NCBI GenBank assembly: GCA_040219935.1
Contig: JAVJUA010000010.1
Span: forward strand, 1 to 64,000
Reading direction: 5' to 3'
Origin: UBA7803 sp040219935
GTDB lineage: Bacteria > Pseudomonadota > Gammaproteobacteria > Pseudomonadales > Azotimanducaceae
DNA length: 64,000 nucleotides
Positions 39,075-47,756 of the stretch are shown one piece after another (within the stretch, counting starts at the first letter, position 1; each line of letters begins with the position of its first letter). A model generated the notes under the pieces. The model was not told the DNA's origin, ran no database searches, and was given only the letters and a program-made list of their open reading frames with translations. The position numbers and the translations under genes are program-made.

Positions 39075-39833
39075 ATGAGTGACAAGAACGATCGAGGTGC
39101 GATCTCCACCAGCCCAGACGAGTTTGCCGGCCGCCGTCGCGGCGCGACCCCCGGTCCCCGCCGCCGTGCCGGCGGTGGGGAGGGCGGTGGCGGGTCGCGC
39201 CTGGTGGGCAACCTGGGGCTGGCGGTGCTGGCGGCAGGGCTGCTGGTGGCTGGCTGGTTCATCGCCGAGCAGTATCAGCAGCTTCAGGAAAGCGACCGCT
39301 CGCTGGCCGACGCCCGCGCCCGCATCGAGGTCATGGAAGACCGGCTGCGAACCACGGATGAAGCTCTGACCGAGACCGGGGCGAACACCAGCGAGCAGAT
39401 CAACTTCTGGGAGTCAGAGATCCGCAAGCTCTGGGCGGTCACCAACGACCGCAACAAGAAGTGGATCGAAGACAACCAGAAGGCGATCGCGGCGCTGCAG
39501 CAGTCGCTGTCCGGTCTCGAAGCCACGGATCGTGACATCCGCTCCACGCTCGGCCGCCACGAGAGCGCCTTCGCCCGGCAGCAGGACGTGATCGACAAGA
39601 TCACGTCCATGGAGGTGCAGCTACAGCAGATCGTGCGCAGCCAGCGCGATCTGGTGGACCGTGCCAATGCCGCCCAGCAGAGCGTGGCATCGCTGCAGTC
39701 GGGGCTCGCCAATCGAGTCAAGGAGAACGAAGACGCGGTCAAGGCCATCGACGCCTACCGGCTGCAGCTCAACTCCCGGCTCGCCGACCTGGAACGGCGA
39801 ATCAGCAATCTGACCGGGTCCGCCTCGCTCTGA
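39075..39833 (+). CDS. Membrane-anchored coiled-coil protein
   Basis: 252 aa. A ~45-residue basic, Gly/Arg-rich cytoplasmic start, one membrane helix (LVGNLGLAVLAAGLLVAGWFIAEQ), then heptad-rich coiled coil to the end (QYQQLQESDRSLADARARIEVMEDRL, INFWESEIRKLWAVTNDRNKKW, MEVQLQQIVRSQRDLVDRANAAQQS). Periplasmic coiled coil. Relatives occur as hypothetical proteins in gammaproteobacteria. It follows the PuuD-like gene by 31 nt. No function assigned. Confidence 0.75.
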   Translation: MSDKNDRGAISTSPDEFAGRRRGATPGPRRRAGGGEGGGGSRLVGNLGLAVLAAGLLVAGWFIAEQYQQLQESDRSLADARARIEVMEDRLRTTDEALTETGANTSEQINFWESEIRKLWAVTNDRNKKWIEDNQKAIAALQQSLSGLEATDRDIRSTLGRHESAFARQQDVIDKITSMEVQLQQIVRSQRDLVDRANAAQQSVASLQSGLANRVKENEDAVKAIDAYRLQLNSRLADLERRISNLTGSASL

Positions 39834-39845
39834 CCCGCGGCCCCC

Positions 39846-39896
39846 GCGGGCGCCAGGCGCCCGCAGGCGCTGGGCGCCCGCAGGCGCCAGGCGGCC
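39846..39896. repeat. Three tandem 17-bp palindromic GC repeats
   Basis: Three consecutive units of consensus GC(A/G)GGCGC(C/T)(A/G)GGCG(C/G)CC at 39846, 39863 and 39880. Each unit is close to self-complementary, so several alternative hairpins are possible. Lies between the coiled-coil and HD-GYP genes; may act as a terminator-like block. Confidence 0.75.
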
Positions 39897-40002
39897 GTGC
39901 TCCTGCGGCAACGGCTGACCCGAGTTGTGATCCCCATCCCGTTCATGTCGTGCCGTCCGCACCATACTGTTCTGGCGTGTATCCCGCTGGTGACGGTACA
40001 AC

Positions 40003-41901
40003 TTGAACGCTGCACGACTGGAGCCCCATCTCAACCTGTCCGGGCCGGCCATCGCCGAGCAGCCGGCCGCCGCGACGTTGGCCGCGCTGGCGAGGTCGTC
40101 GGGCTGGCGGGTGCAGGAAGCCGCCGCTGACGACTTCGTCGACGAGCGCGTTGCCCTGGTGCTCGCCAGCGGCGACGACGGCGCGCGCCAGCGACGCTGC
40201 TTCCCGCACGCCCTGGTGCTGGGTCTGCCGGGCAGCACGGGCGTCGATCTGGTGGTGCCCAACGGCGCCGACGACAAGGCGCTGACCTACCTGCTGGATC
40301 ATGCCCGCGACCACTGGCGCCGCAACCACAAGATCATGCGCCTGCACCGCGAGGTGGGGGCGCGCCGCGACCGCATGCGCCAGCTCTCCGACATCGCGCT
40401 GGCGCTGTCGACGCGCATCGAGTTCGACGAGCTGCTCGAGACGATTCTCAGGGAAGCGCGCCGCCTGGCCGACTGCGAGGCCGGCTCGCTGTACCTGGTG
40501 GACGACGAGGGCGACGAAGCGCAGCTCGTGTTCAAGCTGGCGCAGAACGACGCCGTGGACGTGCCCTTCGTCGAGACCCGGCTGCCCATGACGCCCAGCT
40601 CGCTGGCCGGCTACGTGGCGCTGTCCGGCGAGACCCTGGACATCCCCGACGTCTATCGCATCCCGCCCGGGCGGCCGTACAGCTTCAACCGCTCGTTCGA
40701 CCAGGAGATGGGCTACCGGACACGGTCGATGCTGGTCATTCCCATGCGCGACCACCGCGACCGCATCGTCGGCGTGCTGCAGTTCATCAACCGGCTCGAT
40801 CCCACCCGTGACGATCCCGTGCCGTTCGGCGACGAAATCGGCGAGCTGCTGCGGGCGGTGGCCAGCCAGGCAGCCGTGTCGATTCAGAAGAACGCGCTGA
40901 TCCGCGATGTGCATCGGCTGTTCGAGAGCTTCGTTCAGGCGTCGGTGAAAACCATCGAGAAGCGGGATCCGTCTACCAGCGGCCATTCGTTCCGGGTCGC
41001 GGAGACCACGGTGGCGCTGCTGGAGGCGCTGCCGTCATCCGGGCTGTCGCGGTTCCGCAGCCTGGTGCTCACGCCCGAGCACGTGCGCGAGGTGCGCTAT
41101 GCCGCTCTGCTGCACGACTTCGGCAAGATCGGCGTGCGCGAGAACATCCTGCTCAAGGCCAACAAGCTGACCGACGAGCGTCTCGAGGTGATCCGCTACC
41201 GCGTGGAGCTGCAGAAGGAGCGGCTGCGGCGCCGGGCGGCCGAGCGCGAGGTGGAGATGCTGCATCATCCGGTGGAAGGCTTCGACGTGGCCCGCCGCCG
41301 CCTGCACCGTGAGCTAGAGGCCGAGCTCACGGTGCTCGATCAGTACTTCGAGTTCATCTCCCAGGCGAACCGTCCGTCACCGCTGGACGATGGCGACTTC
41401 GCCCACCTGCGGGAGCTGCGCGACTACGTGTTCCTCGAGCTCGATGGCACGCGCGACGGCCTCATCACCGATACCGACCTGTCCGCGCTGTCGGTGCGGC
41501 GCGGCAGCCTCACCCCGGAGGAGCGGCGCGAGATCGAGTCGCATGTATCCCATACCCGTGACTTCCTGGCCGTGCTGCCCTGGCCGCCGGAGCTGGCCCG
41601 GGTGCCGGAGATCGCCGGCGCGCACCACGAAAAGCTGGATGGCAGCGGCTATCCCAATGGCCTGGTGGGCGAGCAGATCCCGCTCGCGAGCCGGGTCATG
41701 ACCGTGTGCGACATCTACGATGCGCTGACCGCCATGGACCGCCCTTACAAGTCGGCCATGAGCGTCGATACGGCGCTCAAGGTGCTCGAGGACGAGGCTA
41801 AGCGGGGGCTGGTCGATCACGACCTGCTGCAGGTGTTCATCGACGCCAGCATCTACCGCCGCAGCCCGGCGGCCCGCGATCACGTCCGCCGGGTCGGCTG
41901 A
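40003..41901 (+). CDS. GAF and HD-GYP domain cyclic di-GMP phosphodiesterase
   Basis: 632 aa from TTG 40003; weak ribosome site, so the start is tentative. Residues about 1-115 form a receiver-like or unknown domain, about 130-300 a GAF domain (IALALSTRIEFDELLETILREARRLADCEAGSLYLVDDEG, VLQFINRLDP), and about 320-620 an HD-GYP hydrolase: TSGHSFRVAETTVALLEAL, YAALLHDFGKIGVRENILLK, and HHEKLDGSGYPNGL. Between HD and GYP is a long insert, about residues 395-510. Predicted to degrade cyclic di-GMP in response to an unknown GAF ligand. Confidence 0.9.
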   Translation: MNAARLEPHLNLSGPAIAEQPAAATLAALARSSGWRVQEAAADDFVDERVALVLASGDDGARQRRCFPHALVLGLPGSTGVDLVVPNGADDKALTYLLDHARDHWRRNHKIMRLHREVGARRDRMRQLSDIALALSTRIEFDELLETILREARRLADCEAGSLYLVDDEGDEAQLVFKLAQNDAVDVPFVETRLPMTPSSLAGYVALSGETLDIPDVYRIPPGRPYSFNRSFDQEMGYRTRSMLVIPMRDHRDRIVGVLQFINRLDPTRDDPVPFGDEIGELLRAVASQAAVSIQKNALIRDVHRLFESFVQASVKTIEKRDPSTSGHSFRVAETTVALLEALPSSGLSRFRSLVLTPEHVREVRYAALLHDFGKIGVRENILLKANKLTDERLEVIRYRVELQKERLRRRAAEREVEMLHHPVEGFDVARRRLHRELEAELTVLDQYFEFISQANRPSPLDDGDFAHLRELRDYVFLELDGTRDGLITDTDLSALSVRRGSLTPEERREIESHVSHTRDFLAVLPWPPELARVPEIAGAHHEKLDGSGYPNGLVGEQIPLASRVMTVCDIYDALTAMDRPYKSAMSVDTALKVLEDEAKRGLVDHDLLQVFIDASIYRRSPAARDHVRRVG

Positions 41902-41917
41902 ACGCGCGCGGCCCGGC

Positions 41918-42526
41918 TCATAGCGCTTCCCAGTCGGTGAACACGGGCACTTCCACCAGGTAGCGCTCGAACGCCAGCACCACCCCGGTCTCGGTGATCT
42001 CGTCGATCCGGACACCCTGGATCCGGTCGCCCTCGATGAGGCGCTGGCCGTTGGCAACCACGGCTCTCAGGTCGGCGTGTTCGGAGTAGACGTGGGTGGA
42101 GAAGGCGAGCCCCGGAAACCGCCCCCGCACGTCGGCCGGCAGCTCGCGCAACGCCAGCCGCACGGGTGGCGCTGGCGGGGTCGTAACCTGGGGCGGCGGG
42201 GCCGCCGGTGCCGCCTCCTGGACGGCGGTGGCCACGCTCGGCAGCGCCGGCGCTGCCGAACCCGCAGCGGGTGCGTCCGCGGGGGCCGGTGCGGGTGGGG
42301 CCACCGGGGCTTCGACGGGTGCTGCAGACGCCGGCGCTCCGCCCGGTGCGTCCGGGGTGAGCAGCAGCCAGGCGAGGATGCCGGCGTTCACCACCATCGC
42401 GACCACGAACAGGCCGGCCCAGAGGCGGTGCCGGCGTCTCTGAAAGCCGGCTCGTGCCAGAGACACGGCCGCGTCCGGGTCATTCTCCGCCTCACGCTTC
42501 TGCAGCGCTTCGAGTACGTAGGACAT
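41918..42526 (-). CDS. gspB: General secretion pathway protein GspB
   Basis: 202 aa. N-terminal MSYVLEALQKREAEN is the GspB signature; one membrane helix (LWAGLFVVAMVVNAGILAWLLL), a Pro/Ala-rich periplasmic linker, and a C-terminal GspB domain (LPADVRGRFPGLAFSTHVYSEHADLRAVVANGQRLIEGDRI). Works with GspA to place the type II secretion secretin in the outer membrane. 19 nt downstream of the GspA gene. No other gsp gene is in the window. Confidence 0.93.
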   Translation of the reverse strand: MSYVLEALQKREAENDPDAAVSLARAGFQRRRHRLWAGLFVVAMVVNAGILAWLLLTPDAPGGAPASAAPVEAPVAPPAPAPADAPAAGSAAPALPSVATAVQEAAPAAPPPQVTTPPAPPVRLALRELPADVRGRFPGLAFSTHVYSEHADLRAVVANGQRLIEGDRIQGVRIDEITETGVVLAFERYLVEVPVFTDWEAL

Positions 42527-42545
42527 CAGCGCTCCCCGCTGCGGA

Positions 42546-44339
42546 TCATGATGAGCCTGTCAGGCTCGGTGCCGGCAGCCCCAGGCGCTGGGACAGCCGG
42601 ATCCAGGTGGCGGGACCGACGATGCCGTCGGCGAGCAGCGACTCCTGGCGCTGGAAGGCGATGACGGCATCCTGCAGCGCGGCATCGAAAAAGGCGCGCT
42701 CGCCGCTGGCGGTGGAGTCCACTCCGAGATTCTCGAGTTGAGAGCGCAGCCACGCCACGCTGGGGTGCCGGTCGCCGCGCTTCAGCGTGCCCTGATAGTC
42801 CGGCGGCATCTGCCACAGCACCACGTAGCTGCCGAACCAGGCATCCCGCAGCGTCGCCTGGCCGACGCGAAGCTGCTCGCTGCCCAGGTGCAGGTCGATG
42901 GCGTCACCGTCGAAGCCGGTCACGGCAGCATAGTAGGGAGCCGACCCCTGTCCCCAGAGTTCCAGCACCACCGGCAGATCGAGCTGGCGGATGTCGCTCC
43001 AGCTCCCCGTGCGCGACAGACACTGCAGGCCCGCCGAAGGTGCGAAGTTGCAGGGGATGGTGCTGTCGCTCCAGGCGTCCAGGTTGGCTCCCCAACGCTG
43101 GAAAACGGCCTGATAGGCCAGCCGCTGGGATTGGAAGGCTGGGATGTCCGGGGGGCGCAGCTCCGATGCCACGGGTGCACGGCCGACGTCGCTGGCGGCC
43201 GGCGCGGTGATCGGGTCGGGTGGGGCGGTCGCGCTGGCTGCCTCGGCCGCCGGTTCGGGTGCCTGCTGCGGCGGCCGGGCGGCGGTGCCGACGGCGGCAG
43301 CCTCCTGCAGTGGCGCCGCCGCCTCCGCAGGTGCGGCTGCCGCTTCGACCGCGTCCGCAGCGGCGTCGGCATCGGGACGCACCGCCGCGTCGGCGGCGAC
43401 ATCCGTCTGTGCGGGCTGCACGGCTGCCGGCGGCGAGCCGGTCATGGCCGGCCACAGCAGATATGCGGATGCGGCGCCGGCGGCCGTCGTGGCCACCAGG
43501 CCTGCCGCCAGCCACCGGCGCAGCGGTCGAGGCCGGCCCATCACCTCGGCGGCCGCACGCCGCACATGCCCGGCGCTCACCCGCGGCTTGCCTTCGACGT
43601 AGGCACCGAGCATGGCGCGGTCGGCCACCAGGTTGATGATGCGCGGGATGCCGCGGGAGATGCGGTAGAGCTGCCGCAGCGCGCCGCGGCTGAACAGGTG
43701 GCCGCTGCCGCCGGCGCGGCTCAGCCGATGGATCACGTAGGCGTACGTGTCCTCCCGGGTCAATCCGCGCAGGTGGTAGCGGGCCGTGATCCGCTGCGCG
43801 AGCTGGCGCAGCTCGTTGCGCGCCAGCAGATCGCCCAGCTCCGGCTGGCCGAGCAGGATGATGCGCAGCAGCTTGCGCTTGTCGGTTTCCAGGTTGGTGA
43901 GCAGACGGATCTGCTCCAGCACGGCCGGCGACAGATTCTGCGCCTCGTCGATGATCACCACGGTGCCCCTGCCGGCGGTGTGGGTGTCCAGCAGGTGCCG
44001 GTTGAGGGCATCGATGTACTGCTTGACCGACAGGCTGCCGCCCTCCGGATAGGCGACGCCGAGCTCGTCGCAGATGGTCTCGAGCAGCTCGCGGACGGTG
44101 AGCCGTGGGTTGAGCACGAAGGCCACGTCGAGATCGGCCGGCGTCTGCTTCACCAGGTTGCGCAGCAGCGTGGTCTTGCCGGTGCCGACCTCTCCGGTGA
44201 TCAGCACGAAGCCGCCGTGGGAGAAGCCGTACAGCAGGTGGGCGAGGGCTTCCTGGTGGCCCTCGCTCAGGTACAGGAACGCCGGATCGGGGGCGATCGA
44301 GAACGGCGTCTGCTGCAGGTTGAAGTGGCCTTCGTACAT
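42546..44339 (-). CDS. gspA: GspA/ExeA AAA ATPase with peptidoglycan-binding domain
   Basis: 597 aa. MYEGHFNLQQTPFSIAPDPAFLYLSEGHQEALAHLLYG is the ExeA start; Walker A GEVGTGKTT (49-57), Walker B TVVIIDEAQNL near 125. A membrane helix lies near 280-297, then a ~90-residue Ala/Pro-rich linker, a peptidase C39-like fold region, and a C-terminal PG_binding_1 domain (AVIAFQRQESLLADGIVGPATW). It remodels or binds the wall for secretin assembly. Start overlaps the acyltransferase stop (TGATG). Confidence 0.93.
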   Translation of the reverse strand: MYEGHFNLQQTPFSIAPDPAFLYLSEGHQEALAHLLYGFSHGGFVLITGEVGTGKTTLLRNLVKQTPADLDVAFVLNPRLTVRELLETICDELGVAYPEGGSLSVKQYIDALNRHLLDTHTAGRGTVVIIDEAQNLSPAVLEQIRLLTNLETDKRKLLRIILLGQPELGDLLARNELRQLAQRITARYHLRGLTREDTYAYVIHRLSRAGGSGHLFSRGALRQLYRISRGIPRIINLVADRAMLGAYVEGKPRVSAGHVRRAAAEVMGRPRPLRRWLAAGLVATTAAGAASAYLLWPAMTGSPPAAVQPAQTDVAADAAVRPDADAAADAVEAAAAPAEAAAPLQEAAAVGTAARPPQQAPEPAAEAASATAPPDPITAPAASDVGRAPVASELRPPDIPAFQSQRLAYQAVFQRWGANLDAWSDSTIPCNFAPSAGLQCLSRTGSWSDIRQLDLPVVLELWGQGSAPYYAAVTGFDGDAIDLHLGSEQLRVGQATLRDAWFGSYVVLWQMPPDYQGTLKRGDRHPSVAWLRSQLENLGVDSTASGERAFFDAALQDAVIAFQRQESLLADGIVGPATWIRLSQRLGLPAPSLTGSS

Positions 44340-45220
44340 CAGTTGGCCGGCTCCCGGGCGGCGGCCAGCCGATTGTCCTTGTCACGCCACAGGCTTTCAA
44401 TCCAGGGTCCGATGCCGGCCCGCACCCGGTCGGCGTCGCCGCACCCGACTACGTCTGCGGGCAGGTCGTGACAGCGAATCAGCACCTCGACCTCGGGACA
44501 TTCGCCGCACAGCAGCTGCCAGAACGTGGGCACCCCGGCGGGGTAGGAGATGGTCACGTCGAGCACCTTGTGCAGCTTGTCGTTCAGGCCGGCTACGACG
44601 TACGACAAGCCGCCGGTCTTGGGGTTCAGCAGATGCCGGAACCGGCCCTGCTGAGCGGCATGCTTGGCCGGCGTGAACCGCGAGCCCTCGAGAAAGTTGA
44701 GCACCGAACTCGGCAGCTCCCGAAAGCGCTCGCAGGCATCCAGGGTGGCCTTGCGGTCGAGCTCGGCGAGGGACGGATTGGCCGCGATCTGCTCGCGGCT
44801 CAGGCGGCGCACGTAGGGGAAGCCGAGCAGCCACATGGCGACGCCGATCAGCGGTATCCAGATCAGCTCGCGCTTGGTGAAGAATTTCAGCGGCGGCACC
44901 CGGTAGCGCATGACGTTCTGCAGAATCAGGATGTCGGCCCAGCTCTGATGATTGCTGACCACGGCGTACCAGCGCTGCCGCGACAGCTCGTCGGCACCCT
45001 CCCAGCGCACCGACAGGCGCGTGGTGCGGAGCACCTGAAACAGCCAGCGGTGGAAGCCGACCCAGTAGTCGACGATGCGATCCATCTGCCGGTCGAGCCC
45101 GTGACGGACCCGGCCGCGGGTCAGCGCCCGCAGCAGGCCCATGAGATACAGGGGCAGGCACAGCAGCAACGTGACCAGGGCGACGATCAGCAGGGTCGAG
45201 AGGCCACGGAGGGAGTTCAT
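44339..45220 (-). CDS. PlsC-family acyltransferase (YihG-like)
   Basis: 293 aa. An N-terminal hydrophobic helix anchors it in the inner membrane. VVSNHQSWADILILQ is the NHx4D catalytic motif, FFTKRELIWIPLIG and FPYVRRLSREQI follow, and LNFLEGSRFTPAKHA is the EGSR/EGTR block. Resembles YihG/YcfA-like 1-acylglycerol-3-phosphate acyltransferases that tune lipid acyl chains. Upstream of gspAB with a 1-nt overlap. Confidence 0.9.
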   Translation of the reverse strand: MNSLRGLSTLLIVALVTLLLCLPLYLMGLLRALTRGRVRHGLDRQMDRIVDYWVGFHRWLFQVLRTTRLSVRWEGADELSRQRWYAVVSNHQSWADILILQNVMRYRVPPLKFFTKRELIWIPLIGVAMWLLGFPYVRRLSREQIAANPSLAELDRKATLDACERFRELPSSVLNFLEGSRFTPAKHAAQQGRFRHLLNPKTGGLSYVVAGLNDKLHKVLDVTISYPAGVPTFWQLLCGECPEVEVLIRCHDLPADVVGCGDADRVRAGIGPWIESLWRDKDNRLAAAREPAN

Positions 45221-45255
45221 TTCCGGCTGCCGAGCCCTTCACTTACCATGGGGCC

Positions 45256-46476
45256 ATGCATTCTAACCGCTCCCGTGCGCTGGCGACGGGTCTTTTCCTC
45301 GGCCTGCTGGCATTGTTGCCGCTGGGCGGGTGCCAGACCCTGGGCTACTACGCCCACGTGACCCGCGGCCAGCTCGAGGTGCTGGGCAAGCGCACGCCGG
45401 TCACGCGGGTCATGGCCGAGCTGGAGCCTCGCCGGGCGGACGATGCCGAAGCCGACCTGCGTTACCGGCGGCTCGCCTATACCCAGGAGGTTCTGGACTT
45501 CGCCGAGCGTGAGCTCGGCTTTCGGGTCGGCCGCCGCTACCGCAGCTTCGTCGACCTCGACCGGCCGGCCGTGGTCTGGAACGTGTTCGCCGCACCGGCG
45601 CTGTCGCTGTCACCCCATCAGTGGTGCTATCCGATCGTCGGCTGCGCCCCGTATCGCGGCTTCTTCGACGTCGCCCCGGCGCGGCGCCAGGCAGACCGCC
45701 TGGCCGATCAGGGCCTCGACGTCTACGTCGGCCCCGTCAGCGCCTACTCGACGCTCGGCTGGTTCGCCGATCCGCTGCTCAGCACCTTCATCGACCTGCC
45801 GGAGCCGGCGCTGGCCGAGCTGCTGCTGCACGAGCTGGCTCATGGCGAGGTCTGGGTGCCCGGCGACGTGGCGTTCAACGAGTCGTTCGCCACCTTCGTC
45901 GGCCGGCAGGCCGCCGCGGCATGGCGGGGCGAGCCGGCCGGCGAGCACGACCCGCCGGGCGACGACCAGGGGCCGCGCCTGCGCATGCTGTCGCTGCTGG
46001 CGCAGACCCGCGCGGCGCTGAGCCGTGTCTATCAGGGCCCGCTCTCGGAGCAGGCCAAGCTCGAGCGCAAGCGGGCGCTGCTGACGGCTGCCGTGGCGTG
46101 CCACGATGCCAACCGAACACTGCTCGGCGGCAGTCGCTATGCGGACCTGGTCAGCGGCCTGAACAACGCGCGCCTGGCCGCCGTCACGACCTACGAGGAC
46201 CTGGTGCCCGCGTTCGCCGGGCTGTTTCAGGAAGTCGGAGGCGACTGGTCGGCGTTCCTGGACCGCGTTCGTGCCCTCGCCGACCTGCCGGCCGAGGTTC
46301 GCGTCGAGCGTCTGCGCGCGTCAGCCGATCAGCAGGTAGCAGCCGCTGGCGACGATCAGGGCGCCGATGAAGTTCAGTGCCACGCCTTCTTTCGCCATCT
46401 GCTCGATGGTGAAGCGGTTGGTGGAGTAGACGATGACGTTGGGCGCGGTGGCCACCGGCAGCATGAAGGCGCATGA
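45256..46476 (+). CDS. Predicted aminopeptidase lipoprotein (PF10023)
   Basis: 406 codons as read. Lipobox LPLGGC (Cys 26) after a signal peptide. GYYAHVTRGQLEVLGKRTPV is the family start and LLLHELAHGEVWVPGDVAFNESFATFVG (about 190-215) is the gluzincin-like zinc site. The family normally ends soon after VRALADLPAEVRVERL, at about residue 354, where the transporter stop begins. The final ~50 residues are antisense to the convergent transporter and are compositionally unlike the rest. Either a real read-through or a frameshift near 46320. Confidence 0.85.
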   Translation: MHSNRSRALATGLFLGLLALLPLGGCQTLGYYAHVTRGQLEVLGKRTPVTRVMAELEPRRADDAEADLRYRRLAYTQEVLDFAERELGFRVGRRYRSFVDLDRPAVVWNVFAAPALSLSPHQWCYPIVGCAPYRGFFDVAPARRQADRLADQGLDVYVGPVSAYSTLGWFADPLLSTFIDLPEPALAELLLHELAHGEVWVPGDVAFNESFATFVGRQAAAAWRGEPAGEHDPPGDDQGPRLRMLSLLAQTRAALSRVYQGPLSEQAKLERKRALLTAAVACHDANRTLLGGSRYADLVSGLNNARLAAVTTYEDLVPAFAGLFQEVGGDWSAFLDRVRALADLPAEVRVERLRASADQQVAAAGDDQGADEVQCHAFFRHLLDGEAVGGVDDDVGRGGHRQHEGA

Positions 46477-47712
46477 GGCGCTCATCGCCGCGGGGACCAT
46501 GAGCAGCTTCGGATCCATGCCGGCGCCGAGCGCGGCGGCAGCCAGGATCGGCATCAGCAGCGTGGTGGTGGCGGTGTTGCTGGTGGTTTCGGTCAGGAAG
46601 GTCACCACCAGACATATCCCGAGCATGATCAGAAACACCGGCAGCACCGCCAGATTCGACAGCGCGGCGCCGATGCTCCCGGAGAGGCCCGACTGCGTGA
46701 AGGCTTCGGCGATGGTGATGCCGGCGCCGAACAGGATCAGCATCCCCCAGGGTATGCGGGCGGCCGTCTCCCAGTCGAGCAGGCGCTCGCCACGGCCATC
46801 GGGAATCAGGAACAGCGCCACCACGGCCAGAAAGGCCACCATGTAGTCGTCCGAGTTGTCGACCCCGAGGGCGCCCGACCAGCCGCCGAAGGGCTCGAGC
46901 CGGGTGACCCAGAACAGCGCGGTGAGGGCGAACACGCTCAGCACCCGCACCTCCGCCGGCCGCCAGGCGCCCGGGTGCGGCATGGCCGGCGCCGGGTGGT
47001 TGCCGAGGTGGCGGGTCAGGTAGATGCCGATCGCGGGCACAAACACCAGCACGATGGGCACCGCCCAGCTCATCCAGGTGGCGAAGGTCACGCGCTCGCC
47101 CACCTGCGCCTCGTAGACGCCCATGAAGATGACGTTGGGCGGCGTGCCGATGGGCGTGCCGATGCCGCCGACGCTGGCCGCAAAGGCGATGCCCAGCAGC
47201 AGCGGCTTGGCCAGGTCCGGATCGTCGGAGCGCTCCAGCACCGCCAGCGCCACCGGCAGCAGCATCAGCGTGGTGGCGGTGTTGGAGATCCACATGCTGA
47301 GGCCGGCGGAGGCGGCCATGAAGCCGAACACCAGACGGCGGCCGCTGTTGCCGCCGAATGCGCGCACCATGGTCAGGGCGATGCGGCGGTGGGCGCCGTT
47401 GCGCTCCAGCGCCGTGGACAGCATGAAGCCCCCCAGCAGCAGCAGGATCAGCGAGTGTCCGTAGGCGCCGGCGACGTCCCTGGGGGTGAGCACTCCGAGC
47501 AGCGGCAGCAGCGCTAGCGGCAGCAGCGAGGTGGCCGGAATGGGCACGGGCTCGAACACCCACCACACCACGCACAGCACGGTCACCGCCGCGGTTGCCG
47601 CGGCGTCCGCAGAAAAGCCGGCGCCGTGCATGAGGTATGCGGCTAACAATGCCAGAATAGGCCCGGCCACCAGCGCGGCGTTCTGCGTCGAGACTCTGGA
47701 CATGGCGAGCAA
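46321..47712 (-). CDS. SLC13/DASS-family dicarboxylate transporter
   Basis: 463 aa from TTG 47712, preceded by GAAGGG; ATG 47703 is an alternative. About 12 helices. Hallmarks: AYGHSLILLLLGGFMLSTALERNGAHRRIA, MWISNTATTLMLLPVALAV, GIGTPIGTPPNVIF and the second repeat TETTSNTATTTLLMPILAA...MLPVATAPNVIVYS. The paired SNT and TxP motifs bind sodium and carboxylate. Probably a Na+-driven importer of C4-dicarboxylates or related anions. Convergent with the aminopeptidase, divergent from sbcB. Confidence 0.92.
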   Translation of the reverse strand: MLAMSRVSTQNAALVAGPILALLAAYLMHGAGFSADAAATAAVTVLCVVWWVFEPVPIPATSLLPLALLPLLGVLTPRDVAGAYGHSLILLLLGGFMLSTALERNGAHRRIALTMVRAFGGNSGRRLVFGFMAASAGLSMWISNTATTLMLLPVALAVLERSDDPDLAKPLLLGIAFAASVGGIGTPIGTPPNVIFMGVYEAQVGERVTFATWMSWAVPIVLVFVPAIGIYLTRHLGNHPAPAMPHPGAWRPAEVRVLSVFALTALFWVTRLEPFGGWSGALGVDNSDDYMVAFLAVVALFLIPDGRGERLLDWETAARIPWGMLILFGAGITIAEAFTQSGLSGSIGAALSNLAVLPVFLIMLGICLVVTFLTETTSNTATTTLLMPILAAAALGAGMDPKLLMVPAAMSASCAFMLPVATAPNVIVYSTNRFTIEQMAKEGVALNFIGALIVASGCYLLIG

Positions 47713-47756
47713 GGTTGCCCTTCGGGGAACTGCAAAGCAACTGTACGGACGATGGC

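Noticed and set aside
39846..39896. CRISPR-like repeats
   Set aside because: Only three 17-bp units directly abutting each other with no spacers, and no cas genes in the window.
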